Assembly (NCBI RefSeq): GCF_030709675.1
Contig: NZ_JAUZQD010000017.1
Location: forward strand, 181,035-245,034
Length of the DNA: 64,000 nucleotides
Direction: 5' to 3'
Source of the DNA: Symbioplanes lichenis
Lineage (GTDB): Bacteria > Actinomycetota > Actinomycetes > Mycobacteriales > Micromonosporaceae
Position 1 is the first letter of the stretch; each line of letters opens with the position of its first letter. Shown here piece by piece: positions 23,566 through 31,710 of this stretch. The notes under the pieces are model-generated. The model ran no database searches. It was not told the DNA's origin and worked only from the letters and a program-made list of their open reading frames with translations. A program made the position numbers and the translations under genes.

Positions 23566-24819
23566 TCAGGAAAGCAGCGCCGGGACCGGCCCGGCGATCA
23601 CCCGCCGGGTGGTGCCCAGCAGCGCCGCGCCGGTCAGGGTCAGGGCCACCCCGACGATCACCAGATAGGGACACGGGGACGGCTGCGGCCACACCACGCC
23701 CGTACGCGCCAGGGCGAACGGCACGATCGTGCACAGCGCCGCCACCGACCCCGCCGCCACTCCCGTGATCGCCGCCAGCGCACCCTCGAGAGCCACCATC
23801 GCCGTCAGCTGGCCCCGCGTGGCCCCCGCCAGCCGCAGCTGCGCGAACTCCCGCCGCCGGCCCGTGGTCGCCGCGATCAATGTATTCACGAGCATCACGG
23901 CGACGAACAGCGTGATCATGCCCACCACGGTGTAGTTGAGCGTCTGGATGTCGGCGGCGAAGTCCGGCACGATCGTCCCGGCCGCCGCGCGGTCCTCGGT
24001 CTCCTGCATGATCACCGTGCCCGTGGCGATCCCGCTGAACAGTGTCACGGGCATCACCGCGCCAGCCGGCTTCCTCGCCATCGGCCGCAGCGGGGCGCTC
24101 ACCGCTCGCAGCAGCTCCGGGGCCAGCAGCGCCAGCCCGATCGACGCCCAGATGCCCGCCTGTCCCGCGGTCTGCATCGCGTCGATGCCCTTCCCCCTCA
24201 TCACGGTCGCCGTGACGATGCCGCAGCTCACGCCGGCCGCGAGAAACACCCCGGCGGCGATCCGCCGGGTGCGGGGCCGGTCCTTCCGCACCCCTTCCCG
24301 GGTACGCCGCTCAGCCGCGACCGCCGCGATCAATGACCCCAGAAGCGTCACCCCGAAGCCGGCCGCGAGCGCGATCGGCCCGAACTCGTAGCCCACCGCC
24401 TCCGCCACCTGTCCCGTGTCGTGCAACAGTGCGAGCAGCACCCGCCCGAGCAGCAGCCCGCCCGGGACTGCCACGGTCGCGGCGATCAGCGCCACGAGCG
24501 CCGCCTCGCCGACGATCATCCGGCGCACCTGGCCGCGGGTGGCGCCCGTACGCCGCAACAGCGCGACTTCCTCGGCCCGCCGGCGCACCGACAGTCCCAG
24601 CGTCGACGTCACCGCGAAGACGACGATGACGAGACACCAGCCGCCCGCGACCGACGCTGTCGTGATCAATGACTCCGCGCTGGCCGCGTCCGCCCCCGCG
24701 GCGGTGTCGATCAGCGACGCGAACGCCGTGAGCAGCGTCGCCCCGAGCAACGCGGACAGGAACGTGGCGGCGAACCCGCCCGGCCGGTGGCGGAGGCTGC
24801 GCCAGGCGACGGCGATCAT
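23566..24819 (-). CDS. FtsX-like ABC transporter permease (short form)
   Basis: The 417-residue protein has eight or so membrane helices in two FtsX-type blocks. The first is around 15-180 (FAATFLSALLGATLLTAFASL, GWCLVIVVFAVTSTLGL), and the second around 300-415 (VVGMITLFVAVMLVNTLIAATT, ALAAITGVAAGSVAALCTIVPF). The RRAEEVALLRRTGATRGQVRRMI loop is a typical coupling segment. It is half the size of the other permease in the window and lacks large external domains. ATG at 24819 overlaps the ATPase stop (ATGA). Confidence 0.9.
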   Translation of the reverse strand: MIAVAWRSLRHRPGGFAATFLSALLGATLLTAFASLIDTAAGADAASAESLITTASVAGGWCLVIVVFAVTSTLGLSVRRRAEEVALLRRTGATRGQVRRMIVGEAALVALIAATVAVPGGLLLGRVLLALLHDTGQVAEAVGYEFGPIALAAGFGVTLLGSLIAAVAAERRTREGVRKDRPRTRRIAAGVFLAAGVSCGIVTATVMRGKGIDAMQTAGQAGIWASIGLALLAPELLRAVSAPLRPMARKPAGAVMPVTLFSGIATGTVIMQETEDRAAAGTIVPDFAADIQTLNYTVVGMITLFVAVMLVNTLIAATTGRRREFAQLRLAGATRGQLTAMVALEGALAAITGVAAGSVAALCTIVPFALARTGVVWPQPSPCPYLVIVGVALTLTGAALLGTTRRVIAGPVPALLS

Positions 24820-25580
24820 GCGACGACCTCCAGCTTCCGGTCGCGGGCGGCGTCGCCCAGGTGCGTGAGCCGGGCGGCGACGGCATCCGCGGTGGGCGCC
24901 CGCAGCTCGCCCGCCCGCCGGCCGTCGGCCAGGAACACCACGGCGTCCGAGGCCGCGGCGGCGACCGGATCGTGCGTGACCATGACGACCGTACGGCCGA
25001 AGTCGCGCACCGTGGCCCGCAGCAGCCCCAGCACCTCGCGGGCGCTGCGCAGGTCGAGGGCGCCGGTCGGCTCGTCGGCGAAGATCACGTCCGGCCCGGC
25101 CACGAGGGCCCGGGCGATCGCCACGCGTTGGCGCTGGCCGCCGGACAACAGCTCGGGCAGGTCGTCCAGCCGGTCCGCCAGCCCCAGCTGCTCCACCGTG
25201 GCCAGGACGGCCTTGCGGTCGGGGCGGCGCCGGGCCAGCCGGAGGGGCAGCTCGATGTTCTGCACCACGGTCAGCGCGGGCACCAGGTTGTAGTCCTGGA
25301 ACACGAAACCGGCGCGGCGGCGGCGCAGCTTCGTGCGTACGGTGTCGTTGGCTCCGGTCAATTCGGTTCCGCCCAGGAACACGCGCCCGGCGGCCGGCTC
25401 GTCCAGCCCCGCGGCACAGCGCAGCAGCGTGGACTTGCCCGAGCCGGACGGCCCCATGACAGCGGTGAAGGTGCCCGCGGCGAACGCGGCGGTCACCCCG
25501 TCGAGCGCGGTCACGGCGGCCCCGGTGCCCCGGCCTGCGTAGGTCTGGTAGAGCTCCTCCACCCGTACGGCGTCGGTCAT
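24816..25580 (-). CDS. ABC transporter ATP-binding protein, MacB/LolD type
   Basis: The 254-residue ATPase has Walker A GPSGSGKST, a Q-loop in FVFQDYNLVPALT, signature LLSGGQRQR, Walker B VIFADEPTG and the switch His in VTHDPVAAA. It is coupled to the permease. The pair is divergent from a GntR-TetR regulator 117 bp away, which most likely controls it; drug or peptide export is plausible. ATG at 25580 has GAGGGGGAC upstream. Confidence 0.92.
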   Translation of the reverse strand: MTDAVRVEELYQTYAGRGTGAAVTALDGVTAAFAAGTFTAVMGPSGSGKSTLLRCAAGLDEPAAGRVFLGGTELTGANDTVRTKLRRRRAGFVFQDYNLVPALTVVQNIELPLRLARRRPDRKAVLATVEQLGLADRLDDLPELLSGGQRQRVAIARALVAGPDVIFADEPTGALDLRSAREVLGLLRATVRDFGRTVVMVTHDPVAAAASDAVVFLADGRRAGELRAPTADAVAARLTHLGDAARDRKLEVVA

Positions 25581-25669
25581 CGCTCTGTCCCCCTCGTGTC
25601 GAGTGGGTACACCGTACGAAGTCCGGAGTGGAGGCCACAGTGGTGCCAGCACCCCTCTTGGTAGCCTCA

Positions 25670-25683
25670 GTGCACTAGTACAC
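25670..25683. promoter_or_regulatory. Palindromic operator in the divergent ABC / GntR-TetR promoter
   Basis: GTGCACTAGTACAC is palindromic at 12 of 14 positions and lies 13 nt before the regulator's ATG. It resembles operators of the YtrA-type GntR group (GT and AC flanks with TA in the centre). A related GGTACACCGTAC lies near 25608. Both would sit between the two divergent starts. Confidence 0.6.
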
Positions 25684-25696
25684 CGGGAGGTGGGGC

Positions 25697-26941
25697 ATGT
25701 TTGCGTACCGGCGCATCGCCGACGAGATCGCCGGCCGGATAGCCGCCGGCGCGCTGCGGCCGGGCGACCGGGTGCCGTCCACCCGGGACATCGTCGCGCA
25801 GCACGGCGTCGCCATGGCCACGGCGACGAAGGCCCTCGCGTGGCTGCGGGAGCAGGGGCTGGTGCGTGCGGTGCCCGGCGTCGGCACCGTGGTGACGCCC
25901 GTCACCCCGCCCCGGCCCCGGCGGTCGCCGGCGCGCCCGGGCTTGGTCGAGACGGCGATCCGCGTGGCGGACGCGGAGGGGATGGCCGGGCTGTCGATGC
26001 GGAGGGTCGCCGCCGAGGCGGGCCTGCCGACCATGTCGCTCTACCGGCACGTCGCCGACAAGGAAGAGCTGCTGCTGCTCATGATGGAGAGCGTCTTCGC
26101 CGCGAACCCGCCGCCCACGCTCACCCCGGACCGGGACGGCTGGCGGGCCTGCGTCGAGGCGGGCGCCCGGCTCCAGTGGGCCATGTACCGGCGGCACCCC
26201 TGGCTCGCCGAGGCCGTCTCCTTCACCCGGCCGCTGCCCGCCCGGCACGCGATGGCCCACACCGAATACACGATGCGGGCCCTGGCGGCACTCGGCCCCG
26301 CCACCCGCTTCCGGGCGGCGGTCATGATCGCCAATCACGTACGCGGCACAGCGGTCAGCCTCGGCGCGGAAGCCGACGCCCGGCGGGAGACCGGGCTCAC
26401 CGACCACCAGTGGATGCTCACCCAGCGGGAGCGCTACGCGGCGGCGCTGGCCGGGTCCGACCTGCCGCTGCTCGCCGCGACGATCACAGGGCCGGGCGCC
26501 GAGTTCGACCTGGACGTGCTGTTCGGCTTCGGGCTCGACCGCCTGCTCGACGGTCTCGCGCTGCTGTTCCGCCTATCGCCAGAAAACGGCGACCGCGGCG
26601 TTGACCAGGGTCAGCGCGATGATGCCGATGAAGTGGCCGCGGGCGACGTTCTCCCGCTTCTTGCGCCACGGGATGACCACCATGATGAAGATCAGGACGC
26701 CGATGACGCCCTTGACCGCGAGCTTGGCCGGGTCGGGCTCGTTGTCGCCGCCGCCGCGCAGGGGCGCCGCGAGCCCGAGACCGGTGATCACCTGGATGAT
26801 CGAGCCCCACAGCATGGCCGGGTTGATCCGCAGCTTGCCGGTGACGAACTGCGCGATCCCGCCGCCGAGCAGCAGCGCGAAGCCGATCAGGTGAAGGTAG
26901 AGCAGGATCAACCGGAGAGCTTCCATGGTCGCAGAGCCTAG
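25697..26941 (+). CDS. GntR-TetR fusion transcriptional regulator with read-through C-terminus
   Basis: The frame encodes 414 residues. Residues 1-70 form a GntR winged helix (YRRIADEIAGRIAAGALRPGD, VPSTRDIVAQHGVAMATATKAL). Residues 80-290 form a TetR-type protein (GLSMRRVAAEAGLPTMSLYRHVADKEELL) with a C-terminal ligand domain ending near FGFGLDRLLDGLALLFRL. The remaining 120 residues are Asp/Arg/Glu-rich and antisense to the convergent membrane-protein gene, so they are probably not native. A stop codon has been lost, or a base is missing near 26575-26600, where the neighbouring frame has a TGA at 26602. It likely represses the divergent ABC exporter. ATG at 25697 follows GGGAGGTGGGGC. Confidence 0.8.
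   Translation: MFAYRRIADEIAGRIAAGALRPGDRVPSTRDIVAQHGVAMATATKALAWLREQGLVRAVPGVGTVVTPVTPPRPRRSPARPGLVETAIRVADAEGMAGLSMRRVAAEAGLPTMSLYRHVADKEELLLLMMESVFAANPPPTLTPDRDGWRACVEAGARLQWAMYRRHPWLAEAVSFTRPLPARHAMAHTEYTMRALAALGPATRFRAAVMIANHVRGTAVSLGAEADARRETGLTDHQWMLTQRERYAAALAGSDLPLLAATITGPGAEFDLDVLFGFGLDRLLDGLALLFRLSPENGDRGVDQGQRDDADEVAAGDVLPLLAPRDDHHDEDQDADDALDRELGRVGLVVAAAAQGRREPETGDHLDDRAPQHGRVDPQLAGDELRDPAAEQQREADQVKVEQDQPESFHGRRA
26573..26926 (-). CDS. Small integral membrane protein
   Basis: The 117-residue protein has four hydrophobic segments: LILLYLHLIGFALLLGGGIAQF, a second around 38-55 (MLWGSIIQVITGLGLAAPL), a third around 72-86 (VIGVLIFIMVVIPW) and a fourth at the end (IGIIALTLVNAAVAVFW). 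This pattern is common in actinobacterial inner-membrane proteins of unknown role. The start is ATG at 26926. It lies wholly inside, and antisense to, the read-through extension of the regulator frame. Confidence 0.82.
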   Translation of the reverse strand: MEALRLILLYLHLIGFALLLGGGIAQFVTGKLRINPAMLWGSIIQVITGLGLAAPLRGGGDNEPDPAKLAVKGVIGVLIFIMVVIPWRKKRENVARGHFIGIIALTLVNAAVAVFWR

Positions 26942-26960
26942 CGGCGTCGCTGCGTCCTTT

Positions 26961-27048
26961 GTTTCAGGGGCGGCGGAGCCAGGGGTTCTCTGTTTCAGGG
27001 GGCGGCGGAGCCAGGGGTCCTTTGGTTCAGGGGCGGCGGGGCCAGGGC
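26961..27048. repeat. Three imperfect 31-32-bp direct repeats
   Basis: TTCAGGGGCGGCGGAGCCAG and close variants start at about 26962, 26993 and 27025. They are G-rich on the plus strand and lie upstream of the small membrane-protein gene. Confidence 0.75.
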
Positions 27049-27233
27049 GCGCGCCGGGCCGGGGCGCGACGGCGCAGCGCTCCGGGCCACCCGTCCCGCC
27101 GGCGCCCGCGGCACAGGGCGGGGTCACGGGGCTTGTCGAAGACCGCGGCGAGCCGGTCGATCACCCGGGTCGACACGTGACTCCGGTAGACCGGCCTCAA
27201 CAGCTCCGCCTGCGCGACGTCCAGCCTCAGCAT
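27027..27233 (-). CDS. Possible small hypothetical protein
   Basis: The 68-codon frame begins MLRLDVAQAELLRPVYRSHV with codons strongly biased to G or C at position three, and it has AGGAT about 8 nt before the ATG. After residue 45 it becomes Arg/Pro-rich and enters the repeat region, so the C-terminus looks non-native. No family recognised. It may be a degraded gene or chance. Confidence 0.35.
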   Translation of the reverse strand: MLRLDVAQAELLRPVYRSHVSTRVIDRLAAVFDKPRDPALCRGRRRDGWPGALRRRAPARRAPWPRRP

Positions 27234-27316
27234 GCCCCGATCCTGCCCGCTCGGACCCCGCCCGGTCGATCGATATACGGCGTGTCGCTCGACCCGGGGG
27301 CCCGCGTCGGCGCATC

Positions 27317-27328
27317 CTAGGAACCTAG
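27317..27328. promoter_or_regulatory. CTAGG-N2-CCTAG operator
   Basis: CTAGGAACCTAG is a perfect inverted repeat around a 2-bp centre, located just before the AAGGAGGTC ribosome site of the GntR gene. A bound repressor would block its own transcription. Confidence 0.55.
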
Positions 27329-27346
27329 TGTGAAGGAGGTCGCGGC

Positions 27347-28141
27347 ATGACGATCAACCCCGGCGCCGCGGAGTTCCCCCACCGGCAGATCTCGAACCAG
27401 CTCAAGGAGCGGGTCCGCCGCGGCGACTGGCAGCCCGGCGAGCGCCTGCCGTCGATCCCCGCCATGGCCGAGATGTTCGGCGTCGCCAAGCAGACCGTCC
27501 AGCGCGCCGTCGACCAGCTCCGGGTCGAGGGCATCCTGATCACCAAGCCGGGTTCCGGCACGTACGTCCGGGGCACCCGCCGCCGCCTCAACCGCCTCTC
27601 CCGCGGCCGCTACGGCGTGCACCGCGGCTATCACGCCGACCTGGCCGCCCGTTACAGCCAGCGCCTGACCGCCGTGGGCCGCGAACCCGCCCCGGCCGAG
27701 GTCGCCGACGCCTTCGGAGTCCGCGACGGCACCGAGCTCCTGGTCCGCCGGCACATCGTCCGCACCGATGACGCCACCGTCGAGGTCGGCGCCTCCTGGT
27801 TCCGCGTGACCGACGCCTCCGGCACCTCCCTCGAGCGCCTCGAGGCCTACGGCCGCCCCCTCTACCAGGAAGCCGAGGAGGCCATCGGCCGCCGCTACGC
27901 CTCCGCGACCGACACGATCAGCGCCCGCCAGCCGAGCCGCGAGGAGGCGGAGATCCTGCAGATCCGCCCGGACACGCCGGTGCTGCACCTGCTCCACGTC
28001 GCCTTCGACGAGACCCGCAAGCCGATCGAGGTCGCCCAGGCCACCTGGCCGGGCCCGATGACCACCCTCACCGAGGAGTACCGCATCCCGGCCCCCACCC
28101 CCGACCCCGACCCGGCGGACTCCGGCCTCAGCCTGGCCTGA
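27347..28141 (+). CDS. GntR-family (HutC/UTRA) transcriptional regulator
   Basis: The 264-residue protein has an N-terminal winged helix (HRQISNQLKERVRRGDWQPGERLPSIPAMAEMFGVAKQTVQRAV, split over residues 12-56) with the wing GSGTYVRG. A UTRA ligand-binding domain (about 85-245) contains LLVRRHIVRTDDATVEVGASWF and LQIRPDTPVLHLLHVAFDE. The UTRA domain binds small effectors such as sugars or amino acids. It has an excellent Shine-Dalgarno (AAGGAGGTC). No target operon follows on the same strand; the next gene, mshC, is convergent. Confidence 0.9.
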   Translation: MTINPGAAEFPHRQISNQLKERVRRGDWQPGERLPSIPAMAEMFGVAKQTVQRAVDQLRVEGILITKPGSGTYVRGTRRRLNRLSRGRYGVHRGYHADLAARYSQRLTAVGREPAPAEVADAFGVRDGTELLVRRHIVRTDDATVEVGASWFRVTDASGTSLERLEAYGRPLYQEAEEAIGRRYASATDTISARQPSREEAEILQIRPDTPVLHLLHVAFDETRKPIEVAQATWPGPMTTLTEEYRIPAPTPDPDPADSGLSLA

Positions 28142-28178
28142 GGTCCGTTCCGGACGGGGCGTCGCTGGGGAGCCTCCG

Positions 28179-29417
28179 TCAGAGACGCACGCCGAGCAGG
28201 GCGTCGACCGTCTGCGCCATCAGGGCGGGGGCGTCCGCGTCGTCGCCCACGCCGCTCGCCGCGGCGTCCGCCCAGGCGTCCACCAGGGCCAGCGCCGCCG
28301 GGGTGTCGAGGTCGTGGCGCAGCGCCTCGCGGACCGCGGCGAGCAGGCCCTCGCCCGACGGGCCGGACGGGGCGGAGGCGCCGGAGCGCCAGCGGGCCAG
28401 GCGCTTCTCGCCGTCCTTGAGGACGTCGTCGGTCCAGGTGCGGTCGGAGCGGTAGTGGCCGGCCATCAGGCCCAGGCGCACGGCCATGGGATCGACGCCG
28501 TCGCCGCGGAGGCGGGAGACGAAGACCAGGTTGCCCTTGGACTTGGACATCTTCTCGCCGTCGAGGCCGATCATGCCCGCGTGGACGTAGTGGCGGGCGA
28601 AGGGCGCGTCGCCGGTGAGGCGCTCGGCGTGGGCGGCCGAGCACTCGTGGTGCGGGAAGAGCAGGTCGCTGCCGCCGCCCTGGACGTCGATGGTGGTGCC
28701 GAGCAGGCCGAGGGCGATGGTCGCGCACTCGATGTGCCAGCCGGGGCGGCCGGGGCCGAGGTCGCCGCCGTCCCAGGCGGGCTCGCCGTCGCGGGCGCCG
28801 CGCCAGAGCAGCGGGTCGAGCGGGTCGCGCTTGCCCTCCCGCGCGGGGTCGCCGCCGCGCTCGGCCGACAGGACCAGCATCTCCTCGCGGGAGAGGTTGG
28901 ACTCGTAGCCGAAGCGGGGCGCGGCCGCCAGGTCGAAGTAGACGTCGCCGGTGCCGTCCTCGAGCGCGTAGGCCGCCCCGCCCACCATCAGCTCGCGGAC
29001 GTGGCCGGCGATGCGCGGGATCGACTCGACCGCGCCGACGTAGTGCGCCGGCGGGATCATCCGCAGCGCCTCCATGTCCTCGCGGAACAGGGCGGTCTCG
29101 CGCATGGCGAGCACGATCCAGTCCTCGCCGTCGCGGGTGGCCCGCTCGAGCAGCGGGTCGTCGATGTCGGTGACATTCTGCACGTACGTCACGGCGACGC
29201 CGGCGTCGCGCCACAGCCGCTGGACCAGGTCGAACGTGATCATCGTGGCGGCGTGCCCGAGGTGGGTCGCGTCGTAGGGCGTGATGCCGCACACGTACAT
29301 CGTCGCGGTCGCGCCCGGAGCGGTCGGGGCGACCTCGCGGCGGGCCGAGTCGAACAGCTCCGGCAGGGCCCCGCGGCCCGGCAGCGACGGCACCTCGTGC
29401 CCGGTCCAAGCATCCAT
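28179..29417 (-). CDS. mshC: MshC, cysteine:GlcN-Ins ligase of mycothiol biosynthesis
   Basis: The 412-residue enzyme joins L-cysteine to 1-D-myo-inosityl-2-amino-2-deoxy-alpha-D-glucopyranoside in an ATP-dependent step. It resembles cysteinyl-tRNA synthetase: zinc Cys in TMYVCGITPYDATHLGHA (HIGH-type motif at its end), WHIECATIALGLLG and LLFPHHECSAAHAE with the other zinc ligands, and GEKMSKSKGN as the second ATP motif. The short C-terminal part lacks the tRNA anticodon-binding domain, which separates MshC from CysS. Downstream of SCO1664-like and DUF3090 genes, as in other mycothiol producers. Confidence 0.95.
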   Translation of the reverse strand: MDAWTGHEVPSLPGRGALPELFDSARREVAPTAPGATATMYVCGITPYDATHLGHAATMITFDLVQRLWRDAGVAVTYVQNVTDIDDPLLERATRDGEDWIVLAMRETALFREDMEALRMIPPAHYVGAVESIPRIAGHVRELMVGGAAYALEDGTGDVYFDLAAAPRFGYESNLSREEMLVLSAERGGDPAREGKRDPLDPLLWRGARDGEPAWDGGDLGPGRPGWHIECATIALGLLGTTIDVQGGGSDLLFPHHECSAAHAERLTGDAPFARHYVHAGMIGLDGEKMSKSKGNLVFVSRLRGDGVDPMAVRLGLMAGHYRSDRTWTDDVLKDGEKRLARWRSGASAPSGPSGEGLLAAVREALRHDLDTPAALALVDAWADAAASGVGDDADAPALMAQTVDALLGVRL

Positions 29418-29503
29418 GCGCAGAAGCCTATCCAGCGCGGCGTACCGAAGCCGGACGACGTGAGTAAAGCCTCAGGACGGCGGGCCGGTGGAGGGACGAA
29501 AGC

Positions 29504-30319
29504 TCAGACGGGCGGCCACGGCACAGCCGGCCAGTCCTGCGGCGGCTGCGGGAACTTGCCCCGCCGCAGCAACCGCCGCGCCCGGGTCCGCGCGGTCTGC
29601 ACCTCGGTGAGCGTCAGATGCTCCTCGAGGCGCGAACCCAGACCGCCGTCGAGCTCGGCGACGAGCCGCGAGAGCATCTCCGTCGCCTCGTCCGGCAGGG
29701 GCTTGCCGGTCCACCCCCACAGCACCGTGCGCAGCTTGTTCTCCACGTGGAACGACACCCCGTGGTCGACGCCGTGGATCCGGCCGTCGGGGGCGTAGAG
29801 CACGTGCCCGCCCTTGCGGTCCGCGTTGTTGATCACCGCGTCGAGCACGGCGAGGCGGGCCAGGCGCGGATCGTCCGCATGAGCCAGCGCGTACGCGTCC
29901 CCGTCCTCGTCCCGCGCGTTGGCCACCGCGATCCAGCCCTCGGGGATGTCATAGGCGGGCACGAAGCCGATCAGCGACGAGGCGTCGCCGGGCTCGTCGA
30001 TCCACAGCTGGCACATGCCCGTCCCCAGCGGCCCGTCGCGCAGGACCGTGGGCGGCACGAGCCCCCAGCCGGTCGCCTGCGAGACCAGGAACGCCGAGAT
30101 CTCGCGACCGGCCAGCGTGCCGTCCGGGAAGTCCCAGAGCGGGCGCTCACCCCGCACCGGCTTGTAGACGCAGCGCCGGGTCAGCCCGTCGAGGGTGATC
30201 TCCGCGCGCAGCGTGGTGTTGGACGCGTCGACGAGCCGGCCCTCCAGCTCCAGCGAGCCGCGGGAGAGCAGCTCGAGGGCCTGCTCCTCGGCGAGCACGG
30301 CGGCCGGCTCGGCTGTCAC
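29504..30319 (-). CDS. SCO1664 family protein (PI3/4-kinase-like fold)
   Basis: The 271-residue soluble protein has kinase-like hallmarks: RRCVYKPVRGERPLWDFPDG with the nucleotide Lys, LAVLDAVINNADRKGGHVLY resembling a catalytic loop (D...N..DRK), and IHGVDHGVSFH like a metal-binding D-G motif. These are features of the PI3/4-kinase-related SCO1664 family. Substrate unknown. GTG at 30319 overlaps the DUF3090 stop, so it is translationally coupled to it, and mshC follows 86 nt downstream. The constant company of mshC suggests a link with mycothiol metabolism, which is inference. Confidence 0.87.
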   Translation of the reverse strand: MTAEPAAVLAEEQALELLSRGSLELEGRLVDASNTTLRAEITLDGLTRRCVYKPVRGERPLWDFPDGTLAGREISAFLVSQATGWGLVPPTVLRDGPLGTGMCQLWIDEPGDASSLIGFVPAYDIPEGWIAVANARDEDGDAYALAHADDPRLARLAVLDAVINNADRKGGHVLYAPDGRIHGVDHGVSFHVENKLRTVLWGWTGKPLPDEATEMLSRLVAELDGGLGSRLEEHLTLTEVQTARTRARRLLRRGKFPQPPQDWPAVPWPPV

Positions 30320-30918
30320 CGGTGGTAGCCGTTCTGCCGGGGGCAGAGGTGGCCGGCCGGGTCGAGCGGCTGGCCGCAGAGCGGGCACGGCGGGCGGCCG
30401 GCGGCGACCACGCGGCGGGCCCGGTCGATGAACGCGCGGGTGGCCTCGGGGGTGAGCCGGACGCGGAGCCGGTCGAGGTCGTCGTCGGGCTCGTCGTCCT
30501 CGTCGTCGTCCTCGTCGTCGCCGACCGGGGAATCGTCGTCGTCCTCGACGAGCTCGGGCTCGGCGTCGCCCTCGCCGACCTCGATCGCCTCGATGACGAC
30601 CGTGGCGGTGTCGACGTCGAACGCCAGCCCGAGCGTGCCGACGCGGAACTCCTCGTCGACGGGGGTCTCGAGCGGCTCGTTGTCGTTGACGGTCAGCGGG
30701 GACGGCTCCGGCAGCTTGACGCCGAAGCGGCGGCTCGCCTCGGTGAGCAGCTCCTCGAGCTTCTCGGCGAGCAACGACACCTGGACCTTCTCCAGCGCCA
30801 CGCTGACGACCCGCCCGCCCCCTCGCGCCTGGAGGAAGAACGTGCGGTCGCCCGGCTCGCCCACCGTCCCGGCGACGAACCGCTCCGGCGGCTCGAAGGC
30901 ATGCACCTGGTGGGTCAT
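30316..30918 (-). CDS. DUF3090 family protein
   Basis: The 200-residue acidic protein begins THQVHAFEPPERFVAGTVG and continues GDRTFFLQARGG and VSVALEKVQVSLLAEKLEELL, the fixed pattern of DUF3090. Residues 125-148 are almost all Asp/Glu. It ends in a knuckle-like CPLCGQPLDPAGHLC that could hold zinc (Cys/His set). No reaction known. Coupled downstream to the SCO1664-like gene and 109 nt after the histidine phosphatase gene. Confidence 0.9.
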   Translation of the reverse strand: MTHQVHAFEPPERFVAGTVGEPGDRTFFLQARGGGRVVSVALEKVQVSLLAEKLEELLTEASRRFGVKLPEPSPLTVNDNEPLETPVDEEFRVGTLGLAFDVDTATVVIEAIEVGEGDAEPELVEDDDDSPVGDDEDDDEDDEPDDDLDRLRVRLTPEATRAFIDRARRVVAAGRPPCPLCGQPLDPAGHLCPRQNGYHR

Positions 30919-31027
30919 AGGAACGACCCTATCCGCCCGCACGCGCGAGCGCGCAGCGCACCGGGCCGGTTCGCCGAGGGCGCAATGCGCGCGTACCCAG
31001 CGGTAACACGACCGTCACAACCCGTTG

Positions 31028-31708
31028 TCAGACGCCACCCCCGGCGCCCCCGCCGACGGCCGCGTCGCCCGAGGTGGCCGTCTGTTTCGGCGGCACGAGA
31101 CCGGACAGATCGGACGCGTCGTTGAGGCGCACGACGAACGGCCGCGTCGGCGTGTATCTGATCACGGCCACGGACGCGGGATCGGCCACGAGCCGCTGGA
31201 ACTGGTCGAGATGCAGCCCGAGCGCGTCGGCCACGATGGCCTTGATCACATCGCCGTGGCTGCACGCCACCCACAGCGCGTCGGGGCCGTGCTCGGCGGT
31301 CACCTTCGCGTCCCAGGCGCGTACGGTCGCGACGGCCCGGGCGGACATCGCCGCCATCGCCTCGCCGTTCGGGAAGACGGCCGCGCTCGGATGCTGCTGG
31401 ACGACCTGCCACAGCGGCTCCTGCGCGAGGTCCTTGAGCGGCTTGCCCTCCCAGTCGCCGTAACCGCACTCGATCAGGCCCTCGTCGAGCGCCGGCACCG
31501 CCTCGGGCAGCGCCAGCTCGACGGTCTGCCGGCACCGGATCAACGGGCTGGTCACGACGGTCGCCACGGGGAGCCCCTGCAGCCTTTCCCCGGTCCGCCG
31601 GGCCTGCGCGCGCCCGGTCTCGTCCAGCTCGACGGGCTGCCGGCCGGCCAGCACACCCGTCGCGTTCGCGGTGGTCCGCCCGTGGCGGAGAAGCAGCAGA
31701 GTGGCCAC
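31028..31708 (-). CDS. Histidine phosphatase family protein (MSMEG_4193-like)
   Basis: The 226-residue enzyme is a branch-1 histidine phosphatase. The catalytic motif LLLRHGRTTAN is at residue 4-15, followed by VVTSPLIRCRQTVEL, the acid in ECGYGDWEG and the second His in VACSHGDVIKAIVADALG. The C-terminal tail is Gly/Ala-rich. It belongs to the actinobacterial group found beside DUF3090, the SCO1664-like gene and mshC, often called a phosphomutase without direct proof. GTG at 31708 starts 2 nt after the LLM oxidoreductase stop. Confidence 0.88.
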   Translation of the reverse strand: MATLLLLRHGRTTANATGVLAGRQPVELDETGRAQARRTGERLQGLPVATVVTSPLIRCRQTVELALPEAVPALDEGLIECGYGDWEGKPLKDLAQEPLWQVVQQHPSAAVFPNGEAMAAMSARAVATVRAWDAKVTAEHGPDALWVACSHGDVIKAIVADALGLHLDQFQRLVADPASVAVIRYTPTRPFVVRLNDASDLSGLVPPKQTATSGDAAVGGGAGGGV

Positions 31709-31710
31709 GA

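Larger units (their letters stand above)
26927..27346. other. Intergenic stretch with G-rich repeats and a doubtful small frame
   Basis: There is no well-supported gene in these 420 bases. It holds three imperfect 31-32-bp repeats (26961-27048), a possible 68-codon minus-strand frame (27027-27233), an AT-rich zone near 27265-27285 and the CTAGG-CCTAG operator before the GntR gene. Confidence 0.5.
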
